Source: Candidatus Pelagibacter communis
GTDB lineage: Bacteria > Pseudomonadota > Alphaproteobacteria > Pelagibacterales > Pelagibacteraceae
NCBI RefSeq assembly: GCF_001179925.1
Contig: NZ_CVSF01000068.1
Coordinates: 62,001-126,000, forward strand
Direction of reading: 5' to 3'
Length of the DNA: 64,000 nucleotides
The translations under genes were made by a program, and so were the position numbers. The notes below the pieces were generated by a model. The model did no database searches. It saw only the letters and a program-made list of their open reading frames with translations, and was not told where the DNA came from. Positions 45,397 to 54,431 of this stretch are shown piece after piece. The first letter of the stretch is position 1. Every line of letters starts with the position of its first letter.

Positions 45397-46284
45397 TTGA
45401 AATATCTTTCAAATAAAAACGGATTTTTAGGAGTTGATAATAAATTCAATTTTAGAGAAAAAGTTGTAATAGTTCCATTTGGTCTTGAGAAAACTGTAAG
45501 TTATGGCAAGGGTACAAAGAATGGACCTAAAGAAATAATTAAAGCATCTCATCAAGTTGAGCTTTATGATGAAGAACTCAATTGTGAACCATATAAAAAA
45601 ATTGGAATTAAAACTTTAAAACCATTTAAAATAGACAAAAATATTAATAAAGCATTGGATAAGATTTCAAGTATAAATAAAGATATATTAGATAAAAAAC
45701 TTTTTCCAATGACTTTAGGAGGGGAACATTCAATAACACCTGGTTGCTTGAAACCATTTATAAAAAAATATCAAAAAATTTGTCTTCTTCATTTTGATGC
45801 ACATGCTGATTTGAGAAATAACTATGATGGTGAAAAATATTCTCACGCATCTGCAATTCGGAGATGCCTAGATAGTCCTAATGTATCTCTAATATCTTTC
45901 GGAATTAGAAATATTTCAAAAAGTGAAATTCCATTTCTGAAAAAAAATTCTTCAAGAATAACAATTTTCTGGGCAAAAAATAAAAATAATTGGAATTTTG
46001 AAAAATTTAAAAAATTAATTAAAAACAAAACTGTTTATCTTACTTTTGACGTTGATAGTTTAGACTCTAGTATTATGCCTGCAACTGGGACCCCAGAACC
46101 AGGAGGATTATTTTGGGATGAAACTTTAAAGATTATTAGAATAGCATCAAAACACTCGAATATAGTTGGTGCGGATATAAATGAACTTGCTCCTATTAAA
46201 GGATTTAATTCTTACAATTTTTTAGTAGCAAAATTAGCTTATAAAATTTTAAGTTACAAATTTTTATCTAAGAAGCTGGTCTAA
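45397..46284 (+). CDS. agmatinase/arginase-family ureohydrolase
   Basis: The 295-residue protein is a binuclear manganese ureohydrolase: GGEHSITPG, HFDAHADLR, TFDVDSLDSSIMPATGTPEPGG, which hold the metal-binding His and Asp residues. Agmatinase (agmatine to putrescine and urea) is the most likely activity given the polyamine neighbours; guanidinobutyrase or arginase are possible. I place the start at the TTG at 45397, four bases after the DHS-like stop; an in-frame ATG at 45319 would overlap that gene by 74 bases and add residues unlike the family. Its end overlaps the convergent yhhQ by 17 bases. Confidence 0.85.
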   Translation: MKYLSNKNGFLGVDNKFNFREKVVIVPFGLEKTVSYGKGTKNGPKEIIKASHQVELYDEELNCEPYKKIGIKTLKPFKIDKNINKALDKISSINKDILDKKLFPMTLGGEHSITPGCLKPFIKKYQKICLLHFDAHADLRNNYDGEKYSHASAIRRCLDSPNVSLISFGIRNISKSEIPFLKKNSSRITIFWAKNKNNWNFEKFKKLIKNKTVYLTFDVDSLDSSIMPATGTPEPGGLFWDETLKIIRIASKHSNIVGADINELAPIKGFNSYNFLVAKLAYKILSYKFLSKKLV

Positions 46285-46819
46285 AAGTATTCAATAAAAT
46301 TCTAAATGGTATAAGCATTATCAAAGCTACAATTAATTTAACTAATAAATCTCCCAATGATAAAGTCACCCAAGGAACTCCTGTTGCATAAAAAGAAATT
46401 GAAAAAAATAAGAAAGTGTCAACTACTGACCCAATTAATGATGAAGTTAAAGGAGCAATAAACCATCTTTTTTTCCTTAATTGATCGAAAATTTGTACAT
46501 CTAAAAGCTGTGCTGATATGAATGCTATCCCCGATCCAAAAGCAATTCTAATTGAAATCAAGTCTTGAAAATTTGTAGAAAATATAATTGTTGATCCTAC
46601 TCCTATAAAAAAACCTAGATAAACAATTTTTTTTGCAATTGATTTTCCATAAGATCTATTAGCCAAATCTGTTATCAAAAAAGCTATTGGATAACTAAAG
46701 GCTCCATAAGTTAAAATTTCACTTAATCCATAATAATTCACTGGAAACTGAACAAGATAATTTGATGATAAAACAACTACTCCCATCAAAAATGAGAGGA
46801 TATAAAAATTATAATTCAT
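46268..46819 (-). CDS. yhhQ: queuosine precursor transporter YhhQ
   Basis: YhhQ (VUT family) imports the 7-deazaguanine precursors preQ0/preQ1 for tRNA queuosine. The 183-residue protein has about six hydrophobic segments with the family pattern GAFSYPIAFLITDLANRSYGKS near residue 40, IAFGSGIAFISAQLLDVQIFDQLRK near residue 92, and SSLIGSVVDTFLFFSISF near residue 122. Its ATG overlaps the rpmB stop by one base, an unusual partner and likely a matter of packing. No queuosine synthesis gene is in the window. Confidence 0.88.
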   Translation of the reverse strand: MNYNFYILSFLMGVVVLSSNYLVQFPVNYYGLSEILTYGAFSYPIAFLITDLANRSYGKSIAKKIVYLGFFIGVGSTIIFSTNFQDLISIRIAFGSGIAFISAQLLDVQIFDQLRKKRWFIAPLTSSLIGSVVDTFLFFSISFYATGVPWVTLSLGDLLVKLIVALIMLIPFRILLNTFRPAS

Positions 46820-47130
46820 TAAATTGACTTAGATACAGTGGTTTTTTTGAAAGGTGATCTAATCAATATGTTTTTTTTCATTTTTTTTAGTCTTGGAGAT
46901 AAATTTTTATTCTTTACTGATCTTAAGAACTCATCAAAGCTTCCTTTTTTATCAACTGATCTTACCCCAGCATTACTTACAGTCAATTTAAGGCTTCTCT
47001 TTAATAGGTCACTCGTAAATTTTACTTTTTTTAAATTAGGCAAAAATCTTCTTTTAGTCTTATTGTTAGCATGACTAACATTATGACCTTTTAAGGGAAT
47101 TTTTCCAGTAAGTTCACATTTTTTTGACAT
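46819..47130 (-). CDS. rpmB: 50S ribosomal protein bL28
   Basis: The 103-residue protein starts MSKKCELTGKIPLKGHNVSHANNKTKRRFLPNL, the typical bL28 opening (shown here in overlapping short parts: CELTGK, GHNVSHANNKTKRRF). I use the ATG at 47130; an earlier in-frame ATG at 47169 lies at the -35 box of a good promoter and is excluded. The implied 5' leader is only a few bases long, without a Shine-Dalgarno sequence. It is coupled to yhhQ by a TAATG overlap. Confidence 0.95.
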   Translation of the reverse strand: MSKKCELTGKIPLKGHNVSHANNKTKRRFLPNLKKVKFTSDLLKRSLKLTVSNAGVRSVDKKGSFDEFLRSVKNKNLSPRLKKMKKNILIRSPFKKTTVSKSI

Positions 47131-47140
47131 TCTAGCCGAC

Positions 47141-47169
47141 TGTATAAGGTGTGATAGGGTTCGCGTCAA
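47141..47169 (-). promoter_or_regulatory. sigma-70 promoter of rpmB
   Basis: On the minus strand TTGACG (47164-47169) and TATACA (47141-47146) are separated by 17 bases. Only ten bases lie between the -10 element and the rpmB ATG at 47130, so a start point about seven bases after the -10 leaves a leader of about three or four bases. It sits 15 bases after the pyrD stop. Confidence 0.7.
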
Positions 47170-47184
47170 GTTAATAGAATAAAT

Positions 47185-48231
47185 TTAAGTTTTATTTCCA
47201 ATGATTTCTCTAAAATTTTTAACTCCATCTTTCAATAGTAGATCATGTAAATCATCTTTAATCGAGTTAACAATATTTGGTCCTTTGAATACCATCCCAG
47301 TATAAAGTTGTATCAATTCAGCTCCAGATAAAAACTTATTGTATGCACTTAGACCTGAGTCAACACCACCTACCCCGATAATCTTTATTTTATTTTTTAA
47401 TTTTTTGTAAAATTTATTAATTAATAAATTTGATTTATCTTCTATAGGTTTACCGGATAATCCACCTTTTTGATGTTTTTGAATATTCTTTAATCTTTCT
47501 CTCAACACATCGGAGGTATTTGAAATAATAACAGCTTCAATGCTATTACTCATCAATACATCTGATATTTTTTCGATTTCAACATCGTTGATATCTGGGG
47601 CAATTTTTAAGACTATTGGTATTTTTGAAGTTAAATTTTTTTTTTCTTTTTTTATCTCATTCAATAATTGATCGAGTTTAGATTGATCATGGAAATTTCT
47701 TAGATTTTCAGTATTTGGTGAAGAAATATTTATAGTAACATAATCTGCTAAATTATGAAATGCTCTCAAACCAACTAAATAATCTTCTAGCCTATTTTTT
47801 GTATCTTTGTTAGGTCCTATATTTATACCAAGTAAGCCAGTCTTGGGATTCATTTTAATTCTTTTAGATATATTTTCAGCTCCATGATTATTAAATCCTA
47901 ATCTATTAATCAAAGCCTCATCCTCAACTAACCTAAAAACTCTGGGTTTAGGATTGCCATACTGCCGTAATGGAGTAATAGTTCCAACTTCTACAAAACC
48001 AAAACCTAATTTGAATAGTTGATTGTATATTTCTGCGTTTTTATCAAAGCCAGCGGCCATTCCGATTGGGTTATCAATGATTTTGTTAAATATTTCTGTT
48101 TCAAATAGTTTATCGTAATTTTTACTTTTGAAAATATTAGGAACAAAGTTAAATTTTAATGACTTTATTGCTAAATCGTGTGCTGTCTCTGGATCTAATT
48201 TAAAAATTAATCGTCTTAAGTTTGAAAACAT
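47185..48231 (-). CDS. pyrD: dihydroorotate dehydrogenase (quinone), class 2
   Basis: PyrD oxidises dihydroorotate to orotate in pyrimidine synthesis and passes electrons to quinone at the membrane. The 348-residue protein has the class 2 N-terminal helix (ETAHDLAIKSLKF), then PIGMAAGFDKNAEIY near residue 55, VGTITPLRQYGNPKPRVFRL, NINISSPNT-like segment (VTINISSPNTENLR) with the catalytic Ser and GLSGKPI. The C-terminal phosphate site is VGGVDSG. Its ATG overlaps the lysS stop by one base, so lysS-pyrD are co-transcribed. Confidence 0.96.
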   Translation of the reverse strand: MFSNLRRLIFKLDPETAHDLAIKSLKFNFVPNIFKSKNYDKLFETEIFNKIIDNPIGMAAGFDKNAEIYNQLFKLGFGFVEVGTITPLRQYGNPKPRVFRLVEDEALINRLGFNNHGAENISKRIKMNPKTGLLGINIGPNKDTKNRLEDYLVGLRAFHNLADYVTINISSPNTENLRNFHDQSKLDQLLNEIKKEKKNLTSKIPIVLKIAPDINDVEIEKISDVLMSNSIEAVIISNTSDVLRERLKNIQKHQKGGLSGKPIEDKSNLLINKFYKKLKNKIKIIGVGGVDSGLSAYNKFLSGAELIQLYTGMVFKGPNIVNSIKDDLHDLLLKDGVKNFREIIGNKT

Positions 48232-49793
48232 TATTTTATTTTCTTTATTATAAGCTCTTTAGTTTCATTAACACCAAAAAAACTGATAAAAAATCCCATA
48301 CGAGGTCCATTCTCATCTCCAAAAACAACTTGATAAATCAATTTGAACCAATCTCTTAGGTTTTCTGAATAACCATTTTCTTTACCAACTGAATATATCA
48401 GAGTTTGAATATCTTCAGGAGTCATCTGATCATTGCATTTTTCAAGAGTTTTGATTAATGACTCTAAAGCAATCTTTTCAATTTCATTTGGTTTTTTATA
48501 ATCTTTTTGAGATTTAATTACATCATTGAAATATTTTATTGCATATTCCACAAGCCTATCAAATATTGGATAATTTTTTTCATCAATTTCAGGTTTATAT
48601 TTTTTTACAAATTTCCATAAAAGTTCCTTAGAGTCTGCATTGCTAGTTTCTACAAGATTTAGTAACATTGAAAATGACATTATAAAATTTTCTTTTGGAA
48701 TTTTTCCATTATGAACATGCCATAAAGGATTCATTAATAATTGTAACTCATCCTGTTTTTTTGCCCTTTCAATAAAATCTAAATACTCATCTACCGCTTT
48801 AGGAACTACCTCTTTGTAGAGTTTTTTTGCTCTTTTAGGATTTTGATACATAAACAAAGATAAACTTTCTGGAGATGCATACTTGAGCCATTGATCAATT
48901 GTAATCCCATTACCTTTAGACTTAGAAATTTTTTCACCTTTTTCATCTAGAAATAATTCATAAGCAAATCCAGAAGGATTTATTTTTCCAATTAATTTTA
49001 TGATTTTTGATGATAAAATTGCACTTTCAATAAGATCTTTTCCATACATTTCAAAATCAACATCTAGTGCATACCATCTCATCGCCCAGTCCACCTTCCA
49101 TTGAAGTTTGCAATGACCATCTAAAATACTTTGTTCTATTTTTTTTCCATTATTATCAAAAATTATTTTTGAATTAGTTTTATCAATTTCTATAACTGGT
49201 ATTTCTAATACATGTCCACTCTCTGGACAGATGGGTAAGAAAGGGCTGTAAGTCTTTTGTCTTTCTTTACCTAATGTTGGTAAAATTATATTCAATATTT
49301 CATCATAATTATCCAAAATCAGTTGAAGAACAGGATTAAAGAATCCTGATTTATATAACGAGGTAGAGCTTTTAAAAGTATAATTAAAATTAAAATTATT
49401 TAAGAAATCTTTAAGCATTTCATTATTGTGTTCCCCAAAACTTTTAAATTTCCCGAATGGGTCTGGTACCTGAGTTAATGGTTTATGTAAATTTTTCTCT
49501 AATAATTTTTGTTCAGGAACATTATCTGGAATTTTTCTTAATCCATCCATGTCATCAGAAAAAGTAATTATTTCTGTTGGAAAATCTGTTAATTGTTTTA
49601 AAGCATTGACCATCATAGATGTTCTTGCAACTTCTCCAAATGTACCAATATGAGGTAAACCGCTAGGACCATAACCTGTTTGAAGTGTAATTTTACCTTT
49701 TTTTTCTATTAAAGATTTTCTTTCACGAAGCATTTTTTTTGCTTCCATAATTGGCCAAGCGTTTGTTTTATCTAGATTTTCTTTTTTTATCAT
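48231..49793 (-). CDS. lysS: class I lysyl-tRNA synthetase
   Basis: This is the archaeal/alphaproteobacterial class I LysRS (LysK type), not the common class II enzyme. The HIGH-type motif reads GLPHIGTFGEVART near residue 48, and KISKSKGNG near residue 293 is the KMSKS equivalent. ITFSDDMDGLRKIPDNVP is a class I LysRS segment. The 520-residue length from the ATG at 49793 is usual; an ATG three codons upstream is possible. Its presence supports an alphaproteobacterial origin. It heads the lysS-pyrD pair and is divergent from trkH by about 90 bases. Confidence 0.95.
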   Translation of the reverse strand: MIKKENLDKTNAWPIMEAKKMLRERKSLIEKKGKITLQTGYGPSGLPHIGTFGEVARTSMMVNALKQLTDFPTEIITFSDDMDGLRKIPDNVPEQKLLEKNLHKPLTQVPDPFGKFKSFGEHNNEMLKDFLNNFNFNYTFKSSTSLYKSGFFNPVLQLILDNYDEILNIILPTLGKERQKTYSPFLPICPESGHVLEIPVIEIDKTNSKIIFDNNGKKIEQSILDGHCKLQWKVDWAMRWYALDVDFEMYGKDLIESAILSSKIIKLIGKINPSGFAYELFLDEKGEKISKSKGNGITIDQWLKYASPESLSLFMYQNPKRAKKLYKEVVPKAVDEYLDFIERAKKQDELQLLMNPLWHVHNGKIPKENFIMSFSMLLNLVETSNADSKELLWKFVKKYKPEIDEKNYPIFDRLVEYAIKYFNDVIKSQKDYKKPNEIEKIALESLIKTLEKCNDQMTPEDIQTLIYSVGKENGYSENLRDWFKLIYQVVFGDENGPRMGFFISFFGVNETKELIIKKIK

Positions 49794-49881
49794 GAATTCC
49801 ACTTCAAAATTATTATATTAGTGAATTTACTAATTCTTATAGAGTTGAAATTTATTTACCATAAAATAATGTTCTTTCAAA

Positions 49882-51321
49882 ATGTCTAATTATAAAACTG
49901 TTTTTTTTACACTTGGAATTTTACAAATAATTCTAGGAATATTTATGTTTATTCCAATCATTTTTCAATTTATCTACTCCGAAATTGATTCATCGTTTTT
50001 TGGTGCATCATTAGTAACAATTATTTTTGGTATCCTGTTTTTTCTGGCAAATTTAGATCATGATAAAAGACTAACACTTCAACAAGCATTTCTCCTCACA
50101 GCATTATCTTGGTTAAGTGTTGCAATTTTTGGTTCATTGCCCTTTGTTTTTTCAGATTTAAATTTTACTTTTACTAATGCATTCTTTGAAAGCATGTCTG
50201 GAATTACAACTACTGGATCTACAATCATTTCAAATTTAAATGAAATGCCAAAAAGTATATTGCTTTGGCGCGCAATACTTCAGTGGCTAGGAGGTATTGG
50301 AATAATTATTATGGCAATTACTTTAATGCCAATAATGAATGTAGGTGGAATGCAATTATTTAGAATTTCAAATAATGACTCATCTGAAAAAATATTACCA
50401 AAATCAAAAGAAATAGCGCTTCGTTTAATCTACATTTATTCAACATTAACTTTGTTATGTGGAATAACTTATAAAGTTTTTGGTATGAATTTTTTCGATA
50501 GTTTAACACACTCTATGACAACTATAGCAACAGGAGGATTTTCTAATTATAATGAATCAATAGGCTTCTTTAACAGCGTTTCAATTGAAATATCAGCAAT
50601 GATTTTTATTATTTTAGGAAGTTTGCCATTCATTGCATATATCAAATTTATAAGTGGAAATAAAAAAATATTAATAAGTGACTCTCAAATTAAAACTTTT
50701 TTTAAAATCATATTTTTGAGTGTTGTCATTTTAACAGTCTATCTAATAATGATTGGTTCGGAAAAATTTAATTTCAGATCTGTAACATTTAATGTAATTT
50801 CAATATTAACCGGGACTGGTTATGTTAATGCAGACTTTGATACTTGGGGAAGTTTTACATTAATTTTATTTTTAGGATTAATGTTTATTGGTGGTTGTGC
50901 TGGATCAACAACATGTGGAATAAAGATATTTAGAATTCAAGTATTATATTTATTTATAGTTAATCAACTTAAAAAAATAATCTATCCAAAAGGTATCTTT
51001 GTTTTAAAATATGATGAAAATCCAATTGATAACAAATTTATATCTTCAATAATTTCATTTATATATATGTATTTAGTTATTTTTTTTATTCTCACTGCTT
51101 TATTATCTTTGACTGGATTAGATTTTATAACTTCTATTTCTGGCGCGGCTACATCTATTTCAAATGTTGGACCTGGTTTAGGCTCAACTATTGGACCTAA
51201 TGGTGATTTTTCTGCAATACCAGATACGTCTAAATGGATATTGAGTATAGGTATGATTTTAGGAAGATTAGAATTATTTGCTATACTTGTTTTATTTCTA
51301 CCATCTTTTTGGAAAAATTAA
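49882..51321 (+). CDS. trkH: potassium uptake protein TrkH
   Basis: TrkH is the ion-conducting membrane subunit of the Trk system. The 479-residue protein has eight to ten helices and four filter-like loops: MSGITTTGSTI near residue 111, TTIATGGFSNYN near residue 213, ILTGTGYVNADF near residue 309 and AATSISNVGPGLG near residue 430, each containing the conserved Gly. GGCAGSTTCGIKIFR is also typical. The regulatory subunit TrkA is not adjacent. The next gene, ampG, starts three bases after its stop; the two probably share a transcript. Confidence 0.93.
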   Translation: MSNYKTVFFTLGILQIILGIFMFIPIIFQFIYSEIDSSFFGASLVTIIFGILFFLANLDHDKRLTLQQAFLLTALSWLSVAIFGSLPFVFSDLNFTFTNAFFESMSGITTTGSTIISNLNEMPKSILLWRAILQWLGGIGIIIMAITLMPIMNVGGMQLFRISNNDSSEKILPKSKEIALRLIYIYSTLTLLCGITYKVFGMNFFDSLTHSMTTIATGGFSNYNESIGFFNSVSIEISAMIFIILGSLPFIAYIKFISGNKKILISDSQIKTFFKIIFLSVVILTVYLIMIGSEKFNFRSVTFNVISILTGTGYVNADFDTWGSFTLILFLGLMFIGGCAGSTTCGIKIFRIQVLYLFIVNQLKKIIYPKGIFVLKYDENPIDNKFISSIISFIYMYLVIFFILTALLSLTGLDFITSISGAATSISNVGPGLGSTIGPNGDFSAIPDTSKWILSIGMILGRLELFAILVLFLPSFWKN

Positions 51322-51324
51322 TTT

Positions 51325-52785
51325 ATGAAAAAAATTAATATTTTTTTTGAAAAAAAACCTTTGAAAATGATCTGTTTAGGATTTTCATCAGGTCTTCCTA
51401 TACTTTTAGTTTTTTCAACTCTTTCCGTCTGGCTCGTAAAGGCAGGTATTAGTCGGAGTACTGTAACATTGTTTAGTTGGGCTGGTTTTGCATATGCATT
51501 TAAATATTTATGGTCCCCGCTAGTTGACAATTATAAATTGCCAATACTTAAAAACTTAGGTCATAGAAGAAGTTGGCTTTTATTATCTCAATTATTGATA
51601 ATTTCTGCTTTGATTTTAACTGCTTTTTCCGATCCAAAAGAGAATTTATTTTTTACTGCTTTATTTATTGCTATTTTAGCTTTTTTTAGCGCTACTCAAG
51701 ACATCCTAATTGATGCTTTTAGAATTGAGTCTGCTCCACAACACTTACAGGGCCCTTTATCATCAATGTATATAGCAGGATATAGAATCGCTATGCTTGT
51801 AGCTGGTGCAGGGAGTTTATGGCTAGCATCGTTTTTTGGTACTGAAATTTATGATCAAAATGTATGGAAAAAAGTTTACCTCATAATGTCCTTATTCATG
51901 TTGATTGGAGTATTTGCCACTTTTGTGTCGGATGAACCTAAAATAAAAAGAAATTTTAGTTCTGATAATCACATTAAATTCCTAGTCTCTATTTTTATTT
52001 CGGTAATTGGTTTTATATTTTTATACTCATTAATAGATAACCCTTTCGGAAAAAAAGAAGTTTTATCAAGTTTCATATTTTCATTTTTTAGATTAATAAT
52101 ATGTTTTATCTTCGCTTATCTAATCATTGTTTTATTGGTTTTAATCAAATTTGCTCCAAAAAATAAAATTTCAAAAAGTTATATGGGTCCAATTTTGAAC
52201 TTTATAAAAAGATACGGAAAATTTGCTTTTTTAATACTTCTTTTAATTTCACTATATAGAATAGCTGATATCGTTATGGGAGTAATGGCCAATATATTTT
52301 ATTTGGAAAAAGGTTATAAAATTTCAGAGATTGCTACTTTTTCCAAATTTTTTGGGGTTTTTGCTACAATATTTGGTGGATTTATTGGTGGTTATAGTTC
52401 TTACAAATTTGGAACTATGAAATGTTTATTCTTTGGTGCTTTAATCGCCGCATTAAGCAATTTATTATTTGCATGGTTAGCAATATCACCAATAAGTATT
52501 AATTTTTTAATTACAGTAATAACTGCTGATAATATATCTAGTGGATTTGCTGGAGCAGCGTTTGTAATATATCTATCTGGTTTAACATCAATAAAATTTA
52601 CAGCAACACAATATGCATTATTTAGCTCAATAATGCTTTTTATACCAAAATTAATTGCGGGGTACGCTGGAGGATGGGTTGATTTGATGGGATATCCTTA
52701 TTTTTTCTCATTAACAGCCTTTTTAGGTTTGCCAGTTTTAATTTTAATTATTTGGATTAGTAAAGTAGCGCCAATTAAAAATTAA
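51325..52785 (+). CDS. ampG: AmpG-family muropeptide permease
   Basis: AmpG imports GlcNAc-anhydroMurNAc peptides released during cell-wall turnover. The 486-residue MFS protein has 12-14 helices. Typical segments are MICLGFSSGLPILLVFSTLSVWL near residue 12, FKYLWSPLVDN, HRRSWLLLSQL, and ATQDILIDAFRIE near residue 128, all of which match the AmpG family. Its stop directly abuts the ATG of an NlpC/P60 peptidase, a sensible partner for degrading the imported peptides. A few AmpG homologues carry other substrates. Confidence 0.87.
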   Translation: MKKINIFFEKKPLKMICLGFSSGLPILLVFSTLSVWLVKAGISRSTVTLFSWAGFAYAFKYLWSPLVDNYKLPILKNLGHRRSWLLLSQLLIISALILTAFSDPKENLFFTALFIAILAFFSATQDILIDAFRIESAPQHLQGPLSSMYIAGYRIAMLVAGAGSLWLASFFGTEIYDQNVWKKVYLIMSLFMLIGVFATFVSDEPKIKRNFSSDNHIKFLVSIFISVIGFIFLYSLIDNPFGKKEVLSSFIFSFFRLIICFIFAYLIIVLLVLIKFAPKNKISKSYMGPILNFIKRYGKFAFLILLLISLYRIADIVMGVMANIFYLEKGYKISEIATFSKFFGVFATIFGGFIGGYSSYKFGTMKCLFFGALIAALSNLLFAWLAISPISINFLITVITADNISSGFAGAAFVIYLSGLTSIKFTATQYALFSSIMLFIPKLIAGYAGGWVDLMGYPYFFSLTAFLGLPVLILIIWISKVAPIKN

Positions 52786-53538
52786 ATGAAAAATTATTTT
52801 TTAAATATTCCTGTATCTAACATCTATTCTAAACCTTCTATCAAATCAGAAATAACCTCACAAATGTTATATGGAGAAAAATTCAAAATACTATCAAAAA
52901 AGAAAAATTGGGTAAAAATTAAAACTAGTTTTGATAATTATAAAGGTTTTATTAAAGACAGGATTTTTTTTCAAAGTTTTAAAGCAAACAAAAAAGTAAA
53001 TGAACTTAAATCAAAAATATACAAAAAACTAAATAATAAATTTTTTCCTACAAAAAAATTTTTATATTTTGCTTCTGGAATTTCTGTGATAAAGGAAAGT
53101 AAAAACTTTGTTCAATTCGAAAAAAATAAATGGATAAAAAAGAAACACCTAAAATCGATTTTACACACTGAAAAAAATTATAAAAAAATTTTTAAACAAT
53201 TTACTAAATCTAAATATTTATGGGGTGGCAAGACATCTGAAGGTATCGATTGCTCAGCATTGATTCAAATATACTATTATTATAATAGAGTTTTTTTCCC
53301 AAGAGATTCAAAGGATCAAATTAAATACTGCAAAAAAAGAGCAATTAAAAATTTTAAAGAAGGTAATATTATTTTTTGGAAAGGTCATGTAGGCGTGTGT
53401 CTTAATCAAAATATGTTCATACATGCTTATGGACCAAGAAAAAAAGTAGTAATAATGCCTATAAAGTTTACTATTAATTTAATAAAAACCACTGCAAATT
53501 TAGATGTTAAAAAGATAAGTAATATTAAGAAATTTTAA
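52786..53538 (+). CDS. NlpC/P60 peptidase with bacterial SH3 domains
   Basis: The 250-residue protein has SH3-like sequence in the first 125 residues (SNIYSKPSIKSEITSQMLYGE, then NWVKIKTS and GFIKDR) and an NlpC/P60 cysteine peptidase domain with Cys156 in GIDCSALIQ, His201 in WKGHVGVC and His213 in FIHAYG, the catalytic triad pattern. The layout matches YkfC/Spr-type gamma-D-glutamyl-diamino acid endopeptidases. No signal peptide is visible, so it is probably cytosolic. It abuts ampG and would cut recycled muropeptides. Confidence 0.88.
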   Translation: MKNYFLNIPVSNIYSKPSIKSEITSQMLYGEKFKILSKKKNWVKIKTSFDNYKGFIKDRIFFQSFKANKKVNELKSKIYKKLNNKFFPTKKFLYFASGISVIKESKNFVQFEKNKWIKKKHLKSILHTEKNYKKIFKQFTKSKYLWGGKTSEGIDCSALIQIYYYYNRVFFPRDSKDQIKYCKKRAIKNFKEGNIIFWKGHVGVCLNQNMFIHAYGPRKKVVIMPIKFTINLIKTTANLDVKKISNIKKF

Positions 53539-54431
53539 TTTCTACCAAAATCAGGCTTATTAACATCTTGTTTTAATTTTATTATTTTTGATCTGACTTT
53601 TTTAGTTTGAGTAAGTTTTTTCAAAATTGATTTGTTATCTTTTAAATTAATGTCTTTTTTAAACTCATTTAAACTTTTTATGAATAAATTAATAGCTTTT
53701 GAGACATTATTTTTGTTATTAAAAAAAATATCTCTCCACATAACTTCATTTGAGGCTGCAATTCTTGAAAAATCTCTTAATCCTCCAGCACTAAATTTTA
53801 TTAAGTTATAGTTTTGTTTTTTTTCAAATTCTTGGGCAGATTTTACTAAATTATATGCAATTAAATGTGGTAAATGGCTTGTCATAGAAAAAATTTTATC
53901 GTGTTTTTCGGATGACATAACAACTGTTTTTGAGCCAATTTTTTTCCAAAATTTATCCAAAATTTTTAAATCATTTTTTTTTGTATTTTTTTCTTTTATC
54001 AAAATACACCATCTATTAACAAACATATTAGATTTACCGTGTTCAGGCCCACTTACTTCTGATCCTGCTATAGGATGACTGGACACCCATGATATCTTTT
54101 TTTTTAAAAATTTTTGAATAATTTTAGATGTCACCACTTTAGATGAACCAATATCTGTAATTAAACAATTGGGTGGGATAAATTTATTTATCTTTAAAAT
54201 AATTTTTTTATATTCACTCATCGGAGTACAAAAAATAATTAAATCTGTATTAATCACTCCTTCTTTTAAAGATTTAACTATTCTTACTGATAAATTTAGT
54301 CTTTTAATCTTTAAAATATTTTTTTTTGATTTTTCAAAAATATATATATTTTTTGCAATTTTTTTTTCCTTTATTCTCCTCAACAATGACGATCCAAGCA
54401 AACCACAACCTATAATTAAAATATTTTTCAT
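53535..54431 (-). CDS. tyrC: prephenate/arogenate dehydrogenase family protein
   Basis: The 298-residue protein catalyses the NAD(P)-dependent oxidation of prephenate or arogenate on the tyrosine branch. It has the Rossmann motif IIGCGLLGSSLLRR at residues 5-18, DIGSSKVVTSKII, SHPIAGSEVSGPEHG near residue 117 with the catalytic His, and the C-terminal AGGLRDFSRIAASN. It abuts the hisC stop (TAAATG) and would act with that aminotransferase. hisC-tyrC next to metX is an arrangement I recall from alphaproteobacteria. Confidence 0.92.
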   Translation of the reverse strand: MKNILIIGCGLLGSSLLRRIKEKKIAKNIYIFEKSKKNILKIKRLNLSVRIVKSLKEGVINTDLIIFCTPMSEYKKIILKINKFIPPNCLITDIGSSKVVTSKIIQKFLKKKISWVSSHPIAGSEVSGPEHGKSNMFVNRWCILIKEKNTKKNDLKILDKFWKKIGSKTVVMSSEKHDKIFSMTSHLPHLIAYNLVKSAQEFEKKQNYNLIKFSAGGLRDFSRIAASNEVMWRDIFFNNKNNVSKAINLFIKSLNEFKKDINLKDNKSILKKLTQTKKVRSKIIKLKQDVNKPDFGRN

